DNA of 64,000 bases from Hoylesella saccharolytica JCM 17484. Its GTDB lineage: Bacteria; Bacteroidota; Bacteroidia; Bacteroidales; Bacteroidaceae. Position 1 is the first letter of the stretch; each line of letters opens with the position of its first letter. A program made the translations under genes and the position numbers. The stretch lies in the NCBI RefSeq assembly GCF_000614205.1, contig NZ_BAKN01000002.1, forward strand, positions 62,001 to 126,000, written 5' to 3'. This document shows, piece after piece, positions 1 through 9,933 of the stretch. A model generated the notes under the pieces. That model ran no database searches and was not told the origin of the DNA. It was given only the letters and a program-made list of their open reading frames with translations.

Positions 1-669
1 ATCAGAGATGTTCATCAGATACGGGTTGGCAGCATCTATAAACACCTTTCCCATGTTTTTGGCGCGCATATAATCGTAAAGTTCACCCTTGGTTTTAATT
101 ACTCCTTCAAACGAACCAAAGCCTTGAAGATGTGCTTTGCCAACGTTGGTGATAAGAGCAAAGTCCGGTTCGACGATATTGACCAGCGAACGGATGTCGC
201 CCGGATGACTTGCACCCATCTCGATAACGGCTATTTCGTGTTCTTTTGTCAGTCGCAACAACGTCTTTGGAACACCAATCTCGTTATTGAAATTTCCCAA
301 AGTATACAGCACTTTATACTTTTCGGCCAACACGGCAGCCAACAATTCCTTTGTTGTTGTTTTGCCGTTGGTACCTGTTATGCCGATAATACGCGTGCCT
401 AAAACGCGCCGATGATGATTGGCGAGTTGTCGAAGCGTATCCAGACAATTGTTTACAAGGATATAACGACCATCGTTGGGTGGACAATAAGCTGCCTCAT
501 CAACAACGGCAAATGCACAACCCTGTGCCAAAGCCTTTGCTGCAAAAGTATTACCATTAAACGATTCGCCCTTCAAGGCAAAGAAAATACTATCCGGCGG
601 ACAATCTCTGCTATCGGTGGTTACCACCGGATGTTGTTCAAAAATTTTATAGAGTTCTGTTATTTCCAT
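1..669 (-). CDS. murF: UDP-N-acetylmuramoyl-tripeptide--D-alanyl-D-alanine ligase, N-terminal part
   Basis: Cytoplasmic ATP-dependent ligase that adds D-Ala-D-Ala to the UDP-MurNAc tripeptide, the last cytoplasmic step of peptidoglycan precursor synthesis. The gene runs off the left edge, so only the first 223 residues are visible. They start MEITELYKIF and contain the substrate-binding N-terminal domain (about 1-88) and the Mur-ligase P-loop GTNGKTTTKE at residues 99-108. After it come the family-typical stretches AVIEMGASHPGDI and ITNVGKAHLQGFGS. Start ATG is the first in frame, 37 bases from a TAnnTTTG box on the same strand. The next gene (GH3) is divergent. The call rests on the P-loop and overall family resemblance; the catalytic C-terminal half is outside the window. 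Confidence 0.95.
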   Translation of the reverse strand, partial: MEITELYKIFEQHPVVTTDSRDCPPDSIFFALKGESFNGNTFAAKALAQGCAFAVVDEAAYCPPNDGRYILVNNCLDTLRQLANHHRRVLGTRIIGITGTNGKTTTKELLAAVLAEKYKVLYTLGNFNNEIGVPKTLLRLTKEHEIAVIEMGASHPGDIRSLVNIVEPDFALITNVGKAHLQGFGSFEGVIKTKGELYDYMRAKNMGKVFIDAANPYLMNISD

Positions 670-705
670 TCAACCTATCCTATTCTTATTAGCTCAAAAA
701 CGTTA

Positions 706-713
706 CAAAAGTA
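706..713 (-). promoter_or_regulatory. Candidate -7 box for murF
   Basis: Read on the minus strand this is TACTTTTG, an exact match to the Bacteroidetes -7 consensus TAnnTTTG. It lies 37 bases before the murF start. No TTTG element at the right distance was found, so this rests on one box. Confidence 0.45.
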
Positions 714-814
714 AGCATTTTCGGAAGAAGATGCATTTTACCCATCTGTTTTCTATCTATCATCGAGACTTTTCTTACCATATTGTTCGATTGTTATATC
801 AATTTTGTTGGCAT

Positions 815-849
815 TTTGTATTTTAAATGTTGTAATTATTTTACTTTTG
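815..849 (+). promoter_or_regulatory. Candidate promoter of PUL 1
   Basis: TACTTTTG (842-849) matches TAnnTTTG exactly and a TTTG lies at 815-818. The 23-base gap is a little longer than the usual 19-21. It would give an untranslated leader of about 55 bases before the GH3 gene, the first gene of the locus. Confidence 0.5.
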
Positions 850-910
850 CATCACCTAAATCATAATTAATCAACAGACCGAGGGAAACCCTCTAATATC
901 AAAAGTAAAG

Positions 911-3388
911 ATGAACAAACAACTTATTACATCGTTAGTTGCTCTCTGTATATACAGCATGGGAGCAGCAGCTCAAGTGGTTCGTATCACAAAAGCGAAT
1001 GAAGAAAAAGCCAAAGAAATCGTTTCGAAGATGACACTCGTTGAAAAACTACGTATCATCGGAGGCGAACTTACCTTTTCAATAGAACCTGTTCCGCGTC
1101 TCGGACTTCCCGCCATACACATGGCAGACGGTCCTCAAGGTATTCGAAACGACACGAAAAGCACGATGTATCCTGCGGGAATATGTGTGGCTGCTTCGTG
1201 GAACAGAGCGCTGGCACATAACATTGGCGTGGCCTTAGGGCAGGATGCAAAAGCACGCGGACGCAGCATTTTGTTGGGACCGGGTGTTAATATCTATCGC
1301 GCACCTATGTGCGGACGTAACTTTGAATACTTCGGCGAAGACCCGTATCTTACCGGCGAAACTGCCAAAAATTATATTCTGGGGGTTCAATCACAAGGGG
1401 TGATGGCAACCATCAAACACTTTGTGGCTAACAATCAAGAGTGGGATCGGCACAGTGCCAGCTCAAACGTAGACGAACGAACGTTGAATGAGATTTATTT
1501 TCCCTCGTTCAAAAAAGCTGTACAAGAAGCGTACGTGGGTGCCATTATGTCGAGTTACAACCCTGTTAACGAAAAACACATGGCCGAAAACGGCGACATC
1601 CTAATCGATGTGGTGCGCAAAAAGTGGGGGTTTAAAGGCATTGTAATGTCTGATTGGGAATCTACCTACTCTACATTGGGCACTGTAGCCAACGGATTAG
1701 ACCTTGAAAAACCCGTTGGGAAATGGATGAACGCGCGCCTAATAATGCCCTTGTTAAAGCGAGGAGTGATAAACGAGCAGATGATTGACGAAAAAGTGCA
1801 GCATATTATTCAGACGCTTTTGGCCTTTAATATGTATGATACGCCGCAACAAGATAAAAGTATCGCACTGGATAACGCCAATTCGAAGAAAGCTGCCTTA
1901 GCTATGGCGCGCGAAGGACTGGTGTTATTAAAAAACAAAGATAACATTTTACCTCTCAAAGGACCCGTAGCCGTGATGGGACCGAACGCCAACATCGTGC
2001 CTACAGGTGGCGGAAGCGGATTTGTAGAACCATATTCTACCATCACAACGTGGGAAGGACTGAAAGGGATTTATGGCAAAAATGCCACCTTTATCAGTGA
2101 AGATGAACGTTTTGATAACGAGGCAGACCATTTCTATACCGATGCTACGCTGACCCGAAAAGGATTTACCGCCACCTATTATAATAATGAGAAACTGGAA
2201 GGAACACCAGTGTTGAGCCGCCGGGAAACAAAGATTGACTATAACTGGAAACTGGAATCGCCTGCTCAAGGCGTATCTGCCGACCATTTTTCTGTACGTT
2301 GGACGGCGGTGTATAAGCCCGTAAAAAGCGGTGATGTAGACCTCTTTGTGAAGGGAGACGATGGCTATCGGCTATTTGTTGATGATAAAGAACTTATCGC
2401 CGACTGGACTGTTCATGCCGCAACAATAGGTAGAAACACCTTTTATGCTGAGGCAGGACGCACGTATCGCATACGAGTGGAATATTATGAGGGACTTAGC
2501 GACGCCTGCATTACTGCTCGTTTTACACGCAACAATCCTGAAAAGATGTTGGCACAGGTGGCTAAAGCGAAGAATGTTGTGCTGTGCGTAGGCTTTGACT
2601 CAGCTACTGAATCGGAAGGAAAAGACCGTACTTTTGCACTGCCCGAGGGTCAGAACGAACTGATTAACGAGATTGCAGCCCGCAACAAAAATGTTATCGT
2701 GGTGCTGAATGCAGGTGGTGGCGTTGATTTTGAACCTTGGATCGACAACGTAAAAGCAGTATTGATGGTATGGTATCCCGGTCAGGAGGGTGGAAAAGCA
2801 ATTGCCGAGATTTTGTCGGGTAAGATTTCGCCCAGCGGAAAGCTGCCCATGACGATGGAAAAACGTTGGGAAGACAACCCTGTTCATGACAATTACTATT
2901 ATAATAAAGCAGCCGACTATAGCGACGGACGCGCTACCACCGCACGCATACATTATAATGAGGGAGTGTTTGTGGGTTATCGCGGTTACGAACAAAATGG
3001 TGTAAAGCCCCGTTTCGCTTTCGGTCATGGTCTTTCGTACACTACTTTTGCTTATAGCAACCTGAAAGTGGAGCCGTCGGGAACCAATCAAGTGCAGGTA
3101 AGTTTTGACATAAAGAACACCGGAAAACAGGATGGTGCAGAGGTTGCACAGGTATATGTGCACGATGTTGACGCATCTGTACCTCGTCCGTACAAGGAAC
3201 TGAAAGGTTATGACAAAGTTTTCCTGAAACGCGGAGAAACCAAACGCGTGACCATCGAACTGAAAGCAGATGCTTTTTCGTATTACGATATCAAACGACA
3301 CGACTTCGTTGTGGAGCCGGGCGAATTTGAAATACTCGCAGGTTCATCATCCGATCATATCCTTTTAAAAGACAAAATCAATCTATAA
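911..3388 (+). CDS. Glycoside hydrolase family 3 beta-glucosidase with PA14 insert
   Basis: Exported enzyme that removes terminal beta-linked sugars (glucose or xylose) from oligosaccharides. Signal peptide at residues 1-21 (ends GAAAQ). The GH3 N-terminal barrel carries KHFVANNQE (169-177) and the nucleophile Asp248 in GIVMSDWES. The GH3 C-terminal domain starts near 325 and is interrupted by a PA14 domain (about 418-540, GFTATYYNN to ITARFTR), a carbohydrate-binding insert known in this family. The acid/base motif TESEGKDR (Glu569) follows, then a fibronectin-III-like domain at the C-terminus (about 700-825). It is the first gene of a six-gene same-strand locus with SusC/SusD, so it probably acts on an oligosaccharide imported by that pair. 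The exact substrate cannot be read from sequence. Confidence 0.92.
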   Translation: MNKQLITSLVALCIYSMGAAAQVVRITKANEEKAKEIVSKMTLVEKLRIIGGELTFSIEPVPRLGLPAIHMADGPQGIRNDTKSTMYPAGICVAASWNRALAHNIGVALGQDAKARGRSILLGPGVNIYRAPMCGRNFEYFGEDPYLTGETAKNYILGVQSQGVMATIKHFVANNQEWDRHSASSNVDERTLNEIYFPSFKKAVQEAYVGAIMSSYNPVNEKHMAENGDILIDVVRKKWGFKGIVMSDWESTYSTLGTVANGLDLEKPVGKWMNARLIMPLLKRGVINEQMIDEKVQHIIQTLLAFNMYDTPQQDKSIALDNANSKKAALAMAREGLVLLKNKDNILPLKGPVAVMGPNANIVPTGGGSGFVEPYSTITTWEGLKGIYGKNATFISEDERFDNEADHFYTDATLTRKGFTATYYNNEKLEGTPVLSRRETKIDYNWKLESPAQGVSADHFSVRWTAVYKPVKSGDVDLFVKGDDGYRLFVDDKELIADWTVHAATIGRNTFYAEAGRTYRIRVEYYEGLSDACITARFTRNNPEKMLAQVAKAKNVVLCVGFDSATESEGKDRTFALPEGQNELINEIAARNKNVIVVLNAGGGVDFEPWIDNVKAVLMVWYPGQEGGKAIAEILSGKISPSGKLPMTMEKRWEDNPVHDNYYYNKAADYSDGRATTARIHYNEGVFVGYRGYEQNGVKPRFAFGHGLSYTTFAYSNLKVEPSGTNQVQVSFDIKNTGKQDGAEVAQVYVHDVDASVPRPYKELKGYDKVFLKRGETKRVTIELKADAFSYYDIKRHDFVVEPGEFEILAGSSSDHILLKDKINL

Positions 3389-3405
3389 CTTTTAAACTAC
3401 AATAA

Positions 3406-4725
3406 ATGATGAAGCTAAACAAACTATCAGCAATGCTTTCAGCCTTGCTGGGGGGATTTGTGTTACTTATCGGTTGCAGTTCGGAGGGAAACCTTAATAC
3501 TGCTGAACCGTACGATCCCAATAAACCTTTAGAACTCCAAACGTTCTATCCCGACTCAGGAAAATTTCTTGAACAGGTTATTCTTAAAGGGTCAAACTTC
3601 GGCTCAAACCCTAAAGAAATTCGTGTGTACTTTAACAAACGAAAAGCTGCTGTGATAGGATCTACCGGCACAGAACTTTATGTCTTGGCGCCAAGACTTC
3701 CTGGCGATACTTGTACAATATCGGTTGCCGTAGGTAAAGACTCGGTTACTTATCCCGGAAAATTCAGATATAAAAAGTCGGTTACGGTAAGTACTATCGC
3801 CGGAAACGGCAATGTCAACGAGGTGGTTACGGGTCCGTTGAGCAGCAGTCAGCTTGAACCGGTATTCTTATGTGTCGATAAAGATAACAACATTTTTGTG
3901 GTTTGTCGGCGCAATGGCCTGCAAGGCAACCCCTGCATTATGCGTATCGACGAAGAGAGAGACGAACTGGTGATGTTACAGAAAGGTGCTATCGGCAACG
4001 TTCCCTGCGCCGATCCTTTTACTGGTATTATCACGATACCGACCGAAACAACATTGGGCTCGTTTTATTCGCTTAATCCACAAGAGTTCTGGGCACCGCG
4101 TGTACGAGATATGAAATGGCCTGAAGATGTGGCAAAGCCTGCTGAAGGTTACAAACACTGTATGGTAGTAAACCCCGCTGACGGCTACATCTACACCCGT
4201 TATTACTATGGCGACATCATTAAAATTAACCCGCGAACCTACGAAGTAACGCCTATCTACAAAACCGGAACGGGAAATAGCTACGGATTGACATTCAATC
4301 CGCTGCATCCCAACATTCTGTACATCTCTTATCGCGATGATGCGGGCGACATGGCCAGCAGTATTTGCTCTATAGATGTTACCAATCCGGCAACTACTTA
4401 CAAGCGTCTCAGTAGCAGTAACATATCGGGCGGACACCGGGACGGTCCACTTAGAGAGGCGCAATTCAGAAATCCATCGCAGATATTTTGTGATAATGAC
4501 GGTAATATCTATGTGGCCGATCGCGGAAACCACTGTATTCGCCGCATCACACCTGAAAATATGGTTGAAACCGTGTTAGGTATGCCCGGCACAAAAGGTT
4601 GGAAAGACGGTAAGAAAGAAGATGCCTTGTTTAACGAACCAACAGGAATTGGTATCGCACAAGATGGTTCTGTATATGTTGCCGACTTTAAAAACGGGCG
4701 CGTAAGGAAACTTACCATCAACTAA
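3406..4725 (+). CDS. IPT/TIG and NHL-repeat surface lipoprotein
   Basis: Predicted lipoprotein (lipobox LLIGC, Cys24). An IPT/TIG immunoglobulin-like domain occupies about residues 42-125. The rest resembles an NHL-type beta-propeller, with repeated segments such as FCDNDGNIYVADRGNHCIRR and GIAQDGSVYVADFKNGRVRK. Such IPT-NHL lipoproteins are common in SusC/D loci and are thought to bind glycan at the cell surface. No catalytic motif was seen. It starts 17 bases after the GH3 stop and ends 12 bases before susC, consistent with one operon. The glycan-binding role is inferred from position. Confidence 0.85.
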   Translation: MMKLNKLSAMLSALLGGFVLLIGCSSEGNLNTAEPYDPNKPLELQTFYPDSGKFLEQVILKGSNFGSNPKEIRVYFNKRKAAVIGSTGTELYVLAPRLPGDTCTISVAVGKDSVTYPGKFRYKKSVTVSTIAGNGNVNEVVTGPLSSSQLEPVFLCVDKDNNIFVVCRRNGLQGNPCIMRIDEERDELVMLQKGAIGNVPCADPFTGIITIPTETTLGSFYSLNPQEFWAPRVRDMKWPEDVAKPAEGYKHCMVVNPADGYIYTRYYYGDIIKINPRTYEVTPIYKTGTGNSYGLTFNPLHPNILYISYRDDAGDMASSICSIDVTNPATTYKRLSSSNISGGHRDGPLREAQFRNPSQIFCDNDGNIYVADRGNHCIRRITPENMVETVLGMPGTKGWKDGKKEDALFNEPTGIGIAQDGSVYVADFKNGRVRKLTIN

Positions 4726-4737
4726 CTTTTAAATTTA

Positions 4738-7700
4738 ATGACAATGAAAAGATACATTATATTATTATGTACCATTGTGCTGACAGCGACAACGATGTGG
4801 GCGCAGAAGCAAATATTTACGATGGAAGGTATCGTTTCCGATGCCAGCGGTCCGCTTCCGGGTGTCACTATTACCATATTGGATAAAGCAACTAATGGTA
4901 CAGTATCAGATATCAACGGTAAATTTACCATCAAAGCTGAGCGAGGCGACAAACTGCGGTTTAATTATATCGGTATGAAACCGGTGGAATATCTGGTTTT
5001 AGAAGAGAAAAAAAACTTAGATATACAATTTAGAGAAGAAGAAAACAAACTTGACGAGGTGGTTGTAACAGCACTGGGATCACAGCGAAAAATTTCTTCT
5101 TTGGCTGCCGTTACGAGTGTAGACACCCACCAATTGCAACAGCCGGCTGCTTCGGTAGCCAATCTGTTGGGCGGAAGAGTGGCCGGAGTAATATCTACTT
5201 TGGGCAGCGGAGAGCCCGGAAAGAACATCGCAGAGTTTTGGATCAGAGGCATCGGAACATTTGGAGCCAATGCTAAAGCTTTGGTTTTGATTGATGGTTT
5301 AGAAGGAGACATCAACTCATTGGACCCTGCCGACATTGAGACTTTTTCGATTTTGAAAGATGCTTCAGCAACTGCTGTATACGGTGTACGCGGTGCTAAC
5401 GGTGTTATTCTTATCACAACGAAACGTGGAAAAGAAGATAAATTGCGTGTTACAGGACGTGCTTCGGTGACGTTAAACCATCTGAAGCGGCTACCAGAAT
5501 ATCTTAGAGCATACGAATACGCACAATTGGCGAACGAAGCGAGGGCTATGCGAGGCGAATTACCGCTTTACTCAAATGTTGAAATGGATATTATCCGCCA
5601 ACATTCAGACCCCGATATGTATCCGGATGTAAGCTGGCAGGACGAGATTGTTAAGCGTAATTCATGGAAACAGAATTATTATATAAGTGCACAGGGTGGT
5701 GCCAAAGTAGCCAAATATTTCGTCAGTCTGGGTATGAGCAATGAAGATGCCGCCTATAAAACCGACAAACGCAGTCCGTACAGCTCGAACGTGGGGTACA
5801 ACACCTATACTTATCGCGCCAATCTGGATATGCAAGTGTCGCCAACCACAAAGGTTTACTTCGGTACAGACGGGTTCTTCTCCATCCATACAGAGCCCGG
5901 TATTGCCTCAACCGACTATATTTGGCATGCACAATCGCAGTTAAATCCGTTGCGTTTCCCTTTAATTTATTCCAACGGACAATCTCCTGCAGTAGGTCCG
6001 GAAGCTGCAATGTCGCCTTATGTGATGATAAATAGCCTCGGAAAGCGGCAGAAAGAGAAAAACAGTAACAAGGTAACATTATCTATCGAACAAGATTTGA
6101 GTTTTATAACAAGCGGTTTGAAGATACGTGCACAAGGTGCTTACGACAACATTAGTTGGTTTGAAGAGCATCGATACAGACAACCTGCCCTCTATGAAGC
6201 CGTCGGCAGGTCGCAAAAAGGTGAACTGATAACTGTAAAACGAGTATCGGAGGTTAACTCTTCTTATTGGCAAGGCACCGACCGTTATCGTAAATACCAC
6301 TTTGAATCGACGCTTAATTATGATCGGGTATTTCAAAAAGACCACCGCGTATCGGGTTTGCTATACTATTATATGAGTGATGAAAAGACCGCAAGTCAGG
6401 GCCGAAGCAACATGAGCGCCATTCCGTTGCGTTATCAAGGCATTTCCAGCAGACTTACTTATGGTTATAAAGATACCTACATGGTTGATTTCAACTTCGG
6501 TTATACTGGCTCGGAGAATTTCCAACCGGGTCGTCGTTTCGGTTTCTTTCCATCAATTGCAGCCGGTTGGATACCCACCAATTACAAGGTAGTTAAAAAA
6601 GCTTTGCCCTTCCTTAACTTCTTTAAGATACGTGCATCTTATGGAACGGTGGGTAACGATCGCATCACAAACAAACGTTTCCCATATCTTACCCTGGTTA
6701 GAAGAGGAACTTCCAATCCTTTTGGAGCCATCGTTGGCACCGAATATTTATCTGAAAGCTACATCGGAGCCGATAATTTGGAATGGGAAAAAGCAACCAA
6801 ATTCAATTTGGGATTTGAAGGAAAGCTTCTCAAGGAACGGTTAGAGTTCGTTTTAGACCTCTATCACGACAAGCGGGATGGCATCTATCAGAAGCGTATG
6901 CAGATACCTTCTTTCGTTGGTTTAGTATCTGATGTGTTCAGTAATGTTGGTAAAATGGTAAGCTATGGAGCCGATGGAAACATCAGTTATCGCCACGATT
7001 TCAGCAAAGATATGTCGTTAACGGTACGCGGAAACTTTACTTATGCTCGCAACGACATCAAGCATTGGGACGAGAATGCACCGGCTTATCCTTATCAAGA
7101 AGTATCAGGATATCCTTACAATCGTGTGGTCGGACTGCAGGCACTCGGTCTTTTCAAAGACCAACACGATATAGATACGAGTCCGATACAAACCTTTGGA
7201 AAGGTTCTTCCGGGTGACATCAAGTATAAAGACATTAACGGCGACGGTATTGTTAATGATGACGACCGCGTTCCTCTTTCGTATGCTACGGGGCAACCCA
7301 ACCTAATGTATGGTGTGGGAGCCGAGTTCAGATATAAGAAACTCAGTGTGGGTGTACTCTTAAAAGGTACCGGGCGCACCGCATACTATCGTGGTGGAAT
7401 GGGTTACACACCATTCTTTGGCGGTAAAATGGGTAATGTTCTCACCCAAGCATTCGATCCTTCGAACCGTTGGATAAGTAAAGAATACTGCGAAGCACAC
7501 GGGATAGATCTTAAATATGCCGAAAATCCCAATGCCTTATACCCACGATTACAGTATGGAGAGAATAAAAATAACTCGCAATTATCAGACTTCAATTTGG
7601 GTAATGCACGTTATCTGCGCCTGCAAGAGATAACGGTGAGCTATAATTTAAACAGTTCATTTATCAAGAAAATGGGACTTTCATCCATTGACATTCAATT

Positions 7701-7824
7701 TATTGGCAACAATCTTTACGTTTGGGACCAGGTAAAACTGTTTGATCCGGAGCAAGCTCAATATAACGGACGAAGATATCCCATACCCGCGACATATACG
7801 TTGCAATTGTATGTTCACTTATAA
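4738..7824 (+). CDS. SusC-like TonB-dependent outer-membrane transporter (PUL 1)
   Basis: Outer-membrane channel that imports oligosaccharides with energy from TonB/ExbBD. Signal peptide at 1-22 (ends MWAQ), then a carboxypeptidase-regulatory-like N-terminal domain (about 29-105, EGIVSDASGPLPGVTITI), a TonB plug (about 107-230, DEVVVTALGSQRKIS; DGLEGDINSLDPADIETFSI; DASATAVYGVRGANGVILIT) and a beta-barrel to the C-terminus. The segment DINGDGIVNDDDR in the barrel is typical of SusC proteins. Its length (1028 aa) is normal. The start could be this ATG or the one six bases later (MKRYII). Its partner SusD follows after 12 bases. Confidence 0.96.
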   Translation: MTMKRYIILLCTIVLTATTMWAQKQIFTMEGIVSDASGPLPGVTITILDKATNGTVSDINGKFTIKAERGDKLRFNYIGMKPVEYLVLEEKKNLDIQFREEENKLDEVVVTALGSQRKISSLAAVTSVDTHQLQQPAASVANLLGGRVAGVISTLGSGEPGKNIAEFWIRGIGTFGANAKALVLIDGLEGDINSLDPADIETFSILKDASATAVYGVRGANGVILITTKRGKEDKLRVTGRASVTLNHLKRLPEYLRAYEYAQLANEARAMRGELPLYSNVEMDIIRQHSDPDMYPDVSWQDEIVKRNSWKQNYYISAQGGAKVAKYFVSLGMSNEDAAYKTDKRSPYSSNVGYNTYTYRANLDMQVSPTTKVYFGTDGFFSIHTEPGIASTDYIWHAQSQLNPLRFPLIYSNGQSPAVGPEAAMSPYVMINSLGKRQKEKNSNKVTLSIEQDLSFITSGLKIRAQGAYDNISWFEEHRYRQPALYEAVGRSQKGELITVKRVSEVNSSYWQGTDRYRKYHFESTLNYDRVFQKDHRVSGLLYYYMSDEKTASQGRSNMSAIPLRYQGISSRLTYGYKDTYMVDFNFGYTGSENFQPGRRFGFFPSIAAGWIPTNYKVVKKALPFLNFFKIRASYGTVGNDRITNKRFPYLTLVRRGTSNPFGAIVGTEYLSESYIGADNLEWEKATKFNLGFEGKLLKERLEFVLDLYHDKRDGIYQKRMQIPSFVGLVSDVFSNVGKMVSYGADGNISYRHDFSKDMSLTVRGNFTYARNDIKHWDENAPAYPYQEVSGYPYNRVVGLQALGLFKDQHDIDTSPIQTFGKVLPGDIKYKDINGDGIVNDDDRVPLSYATGQPNLMYGVGAEFRYKKLSVGVLLKGTGRTAYYRGGMGYTPFFGGKMGNVLTQAFDPSNRWISKEYCEAHGIDLKYAENPNALYPRLQYGENKNNSQLSDFNLGNARYLRLQEITVSYNLNSSFIKKMGLSSIDIQFIGNNLYVWDQVKLFDPEQAQYNGRRYPIPATYTLQLYVHL

Positions 7825-7836
7825 ACGTCTGAAACA

Positions 7837-9849
7837 ATGAAGAAAATGAAAAAAATATATAGCCTCTTGGGAGCTTTTCTCCTTATAGTTTCTATCCTTT
7901 TCACATCTTGCAACTTCTTGGATGTGGACGGTTATTTTACAGACGAAATCAAGATAGACTCTGTTTTTGCCAACAAACGAAATGTACAGGCTTATCTCTG
8001 GGGTATTCCTAATCATTTTATGGACGAGGGTTCGTTATTTCAACAATCAGAGTTCCCCGGTCCGTTGGCTACCGACGAAGCCTTTACCATGTACGAAACC
8101 AAATATAATTACAATGGTCTTCGCCTGATATTGGGTGAAATCAATGCCTCCAATCTTTATTCTTTCTGGGATGTATGGTTGCAAACTTTTAAGGCAGTAC
8201 GCACTTGTAACACGTTGTTAAAACGTATTGACGAGGCACAAGACTTAACCGGACAAGACCGTGCAGAAGTAGTTGCCTACACAAAATTCTTCAGAGCGTA
8301 TGCATATTACCGATTTCTTTTAGATTTCGGGCCTATCCTTAATATCCACGACGAGGTACTTCCGTCTAACGAAAGTTTAGAGTCGTATAACCGATCGCGC
8401 TCTACTTATGACGAATCGGTCGATTATATTTGCGACGAATTGGAAGAAGCTGCGAAGGGATTACCACTTACCCAAAGCATTATGAACTTCGGACGGCCTA
8501 CTCGTGGAGCGGCTTACGGTTTGGTTGCACGCCTTCGTTTGTATCAGGCCAGTCCTGCTTTCAATGGTGGTGATGCTGCCCGCAGGTATTTTGGCACATG
8601 GAAACGTTCTACCGATGGTGTTCATTACGTATCTCAAACGTACGATGAAAAACGGTGGGCAGTGGCTGCAGCGGCTGCCAAACGCGTTATGGACATGCAA
8701 TATGCAGGTTCTTCTTTATACAAACTGCACGTTACAGAGGCCGACAGCGATACACCTACACTGCCTACGGGCGTAACAACCGATGCCGATTATTACCAGG
8801 CTTGGCCACAGGGGGCTGCCGGAATAGACCCCTATCGGTCGTATTCGGAGATGTTTAACGGTGAAGCCGTGTTGCCCAGTAACCCCGAATGGGTATGGGC
8901 ACGCAATAGTGCTACGCTGCGCGAAAACACCCAAATGGCTTTCCCTTTAAAGCAAGACGGCTGGAGCGGATTAGCGGTTACACAGAAAATGGTAGATGCG
9001 TACGCGATGGTCGATGGTCGTTCGATAGATAATTCTAGTGCTACTTACCCTTATTCGGAAGAGGGTTTTACCACCCAACAGAAAACTTTCTCAGGCTATC
9101 GGCTCAACAGTGGGGTCTTCAATATGTACGTCAACCGCGAAGCTCGCTTTTATGCTTGCATAGGTTTCAGCGAATGTTGGTGGCCCATGTCTTCTGCCAC
9201 AACTTCCGGAGCTTATAATAAAACCATCACATACTATTACGATTCGCCTAACGGAAGGCAGAACAGTGCTACCGATTTCACCCCTACGGGTTACGTTCTC
9301 AAGAAGTATATCCATCCCGCCGATGCTTGGCGGGGCGACAATGCACGGCGTATGGACAAGGCATATCCTATCATTCGCTATGCCGATATTCTACTGATGT
9401 ATGCCGAAGCATTGAACAATCTTACCGGAACATACACAATAAAGATGGGCGATACAGATGTAACCGTATCGCGAGATTTGAACGAAATACGGCGAGCTTT
9501 TAACCAAGTGCGCCATCGGGCAGGCTTACCCGGGCTCTCAGATACTGAACTTGCCGACGCTAACACTGTGCGCAGAGCGATTCAGAAAGAACGTATGGTT
9601 GAGTTGATGTTCGAAGGATGGCGTTATTTCGACGTTCGCCGGTGGGGCATCTACGAAGAAACGGAGAGTCAACCCATTATGGGAATGAACGCCGACGGTA
9701 CCAAAGAAACCTTCTATACCCGTGTTATCCCCAACACTTCGCGCATCGGTTCGCGTGTCGTTAACAAGCGGTTGGTATTGCTTCCCCTGCCTTTGCACGA
9801 GGTAAGAAGGGTAAAATCGCTCGACCAAAATCCGGGTTGGGAAGATTAA
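7837..9849 (+). CDS. SusD/RagB-like glycan-binding lipoprotein (PUL 1)
   Basis: Surface lipoprotein that caps the SusC channel and delivers glycan. Lipobox LFTSC (Cys25) is followed by the family-typical NFLDVDGYF. TPR-rich helical regions include FFRAYAYYRFLLDFGPI and the conserved C-terminal region RYADILLMYAEALNN, VRHRAGLPGL, RMVELMFEGWRYFDVRRWG. It ends QNPGWED, as SusD proteins do. At 670 aa it is somewhat longer than many SusD proteins. Adjacent to susC in the usual order. Confidence 0.95.
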   Translation: MKKMKKIYSLLGAFLLIVSILFTSCNFLDVDGYFTDEIKIDSVFANKRNVQAYLWGIPNHFMDEGSLFQQSEFPGPLATDEAFTMYETKYNYNGLRLILGEINASNLYSFWDVWLQTFKAVRTCNTLLKRIDEAQDLTGQDRAEVVAYTKFFRAYAYYRFLLDFGPILNIHDEVLPSNESLESYNRSRSTYDESVDYICDELEEAAKGLPLTQSIMNFGRPTRGAAYGLVARLRLYQASPAFNGGDAARRYFGTWKRSTDGVHYVSQTYDEKRWAVAAAAAKRVMDMQYAGSSLYKLHVTEADSDTPTLPTGVTTDADYYQAWPQGAAGIDPYRSYSEMFNGEAVLPSNPEWVWARNSATLRENTQMAFPLKQDGWSGLAVTQKMVDAYAMVDGRSIDNSSATYPYSEEGFTTQQKTFSGYRLNSGVFNMYVNREARFYACIGFSECWWPMSSATTSGAYNKTITYYYDSPNGRQNSATDFTPTGYVLKKYIHPADAWRGDNARRMDKAYPIIRYADILLMYAEALNNLTGTYTIKMGDTDVTVSRDLNEIRRAFNQVRHRAGLPGLSDTELADANTVRRAIQKERMVELMFEGWRYFDVRRWGIYEETESQPIMGMNADGTKETFYTRVIPNTSRIGSRVVNKRLVLLPLPLHEVRRVKSLDQNPGWED

Positions 9850-9933
9850 ACAACAGGTAACGCGGTGCTTTCTACTCCCTATCAGATGTTAAAAGCACCC
9901 TACCCCATCAGCATTAAGAAATCTATAACAAAG

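Noticed and set aside
2600..3301. Long minus-strand open frame (233 codons) inside the GH3 gene
   Set aside because: It is antisense to a well-supported enzyme, has no signal, motif or promoter, and its composition mirrors the coding strand.
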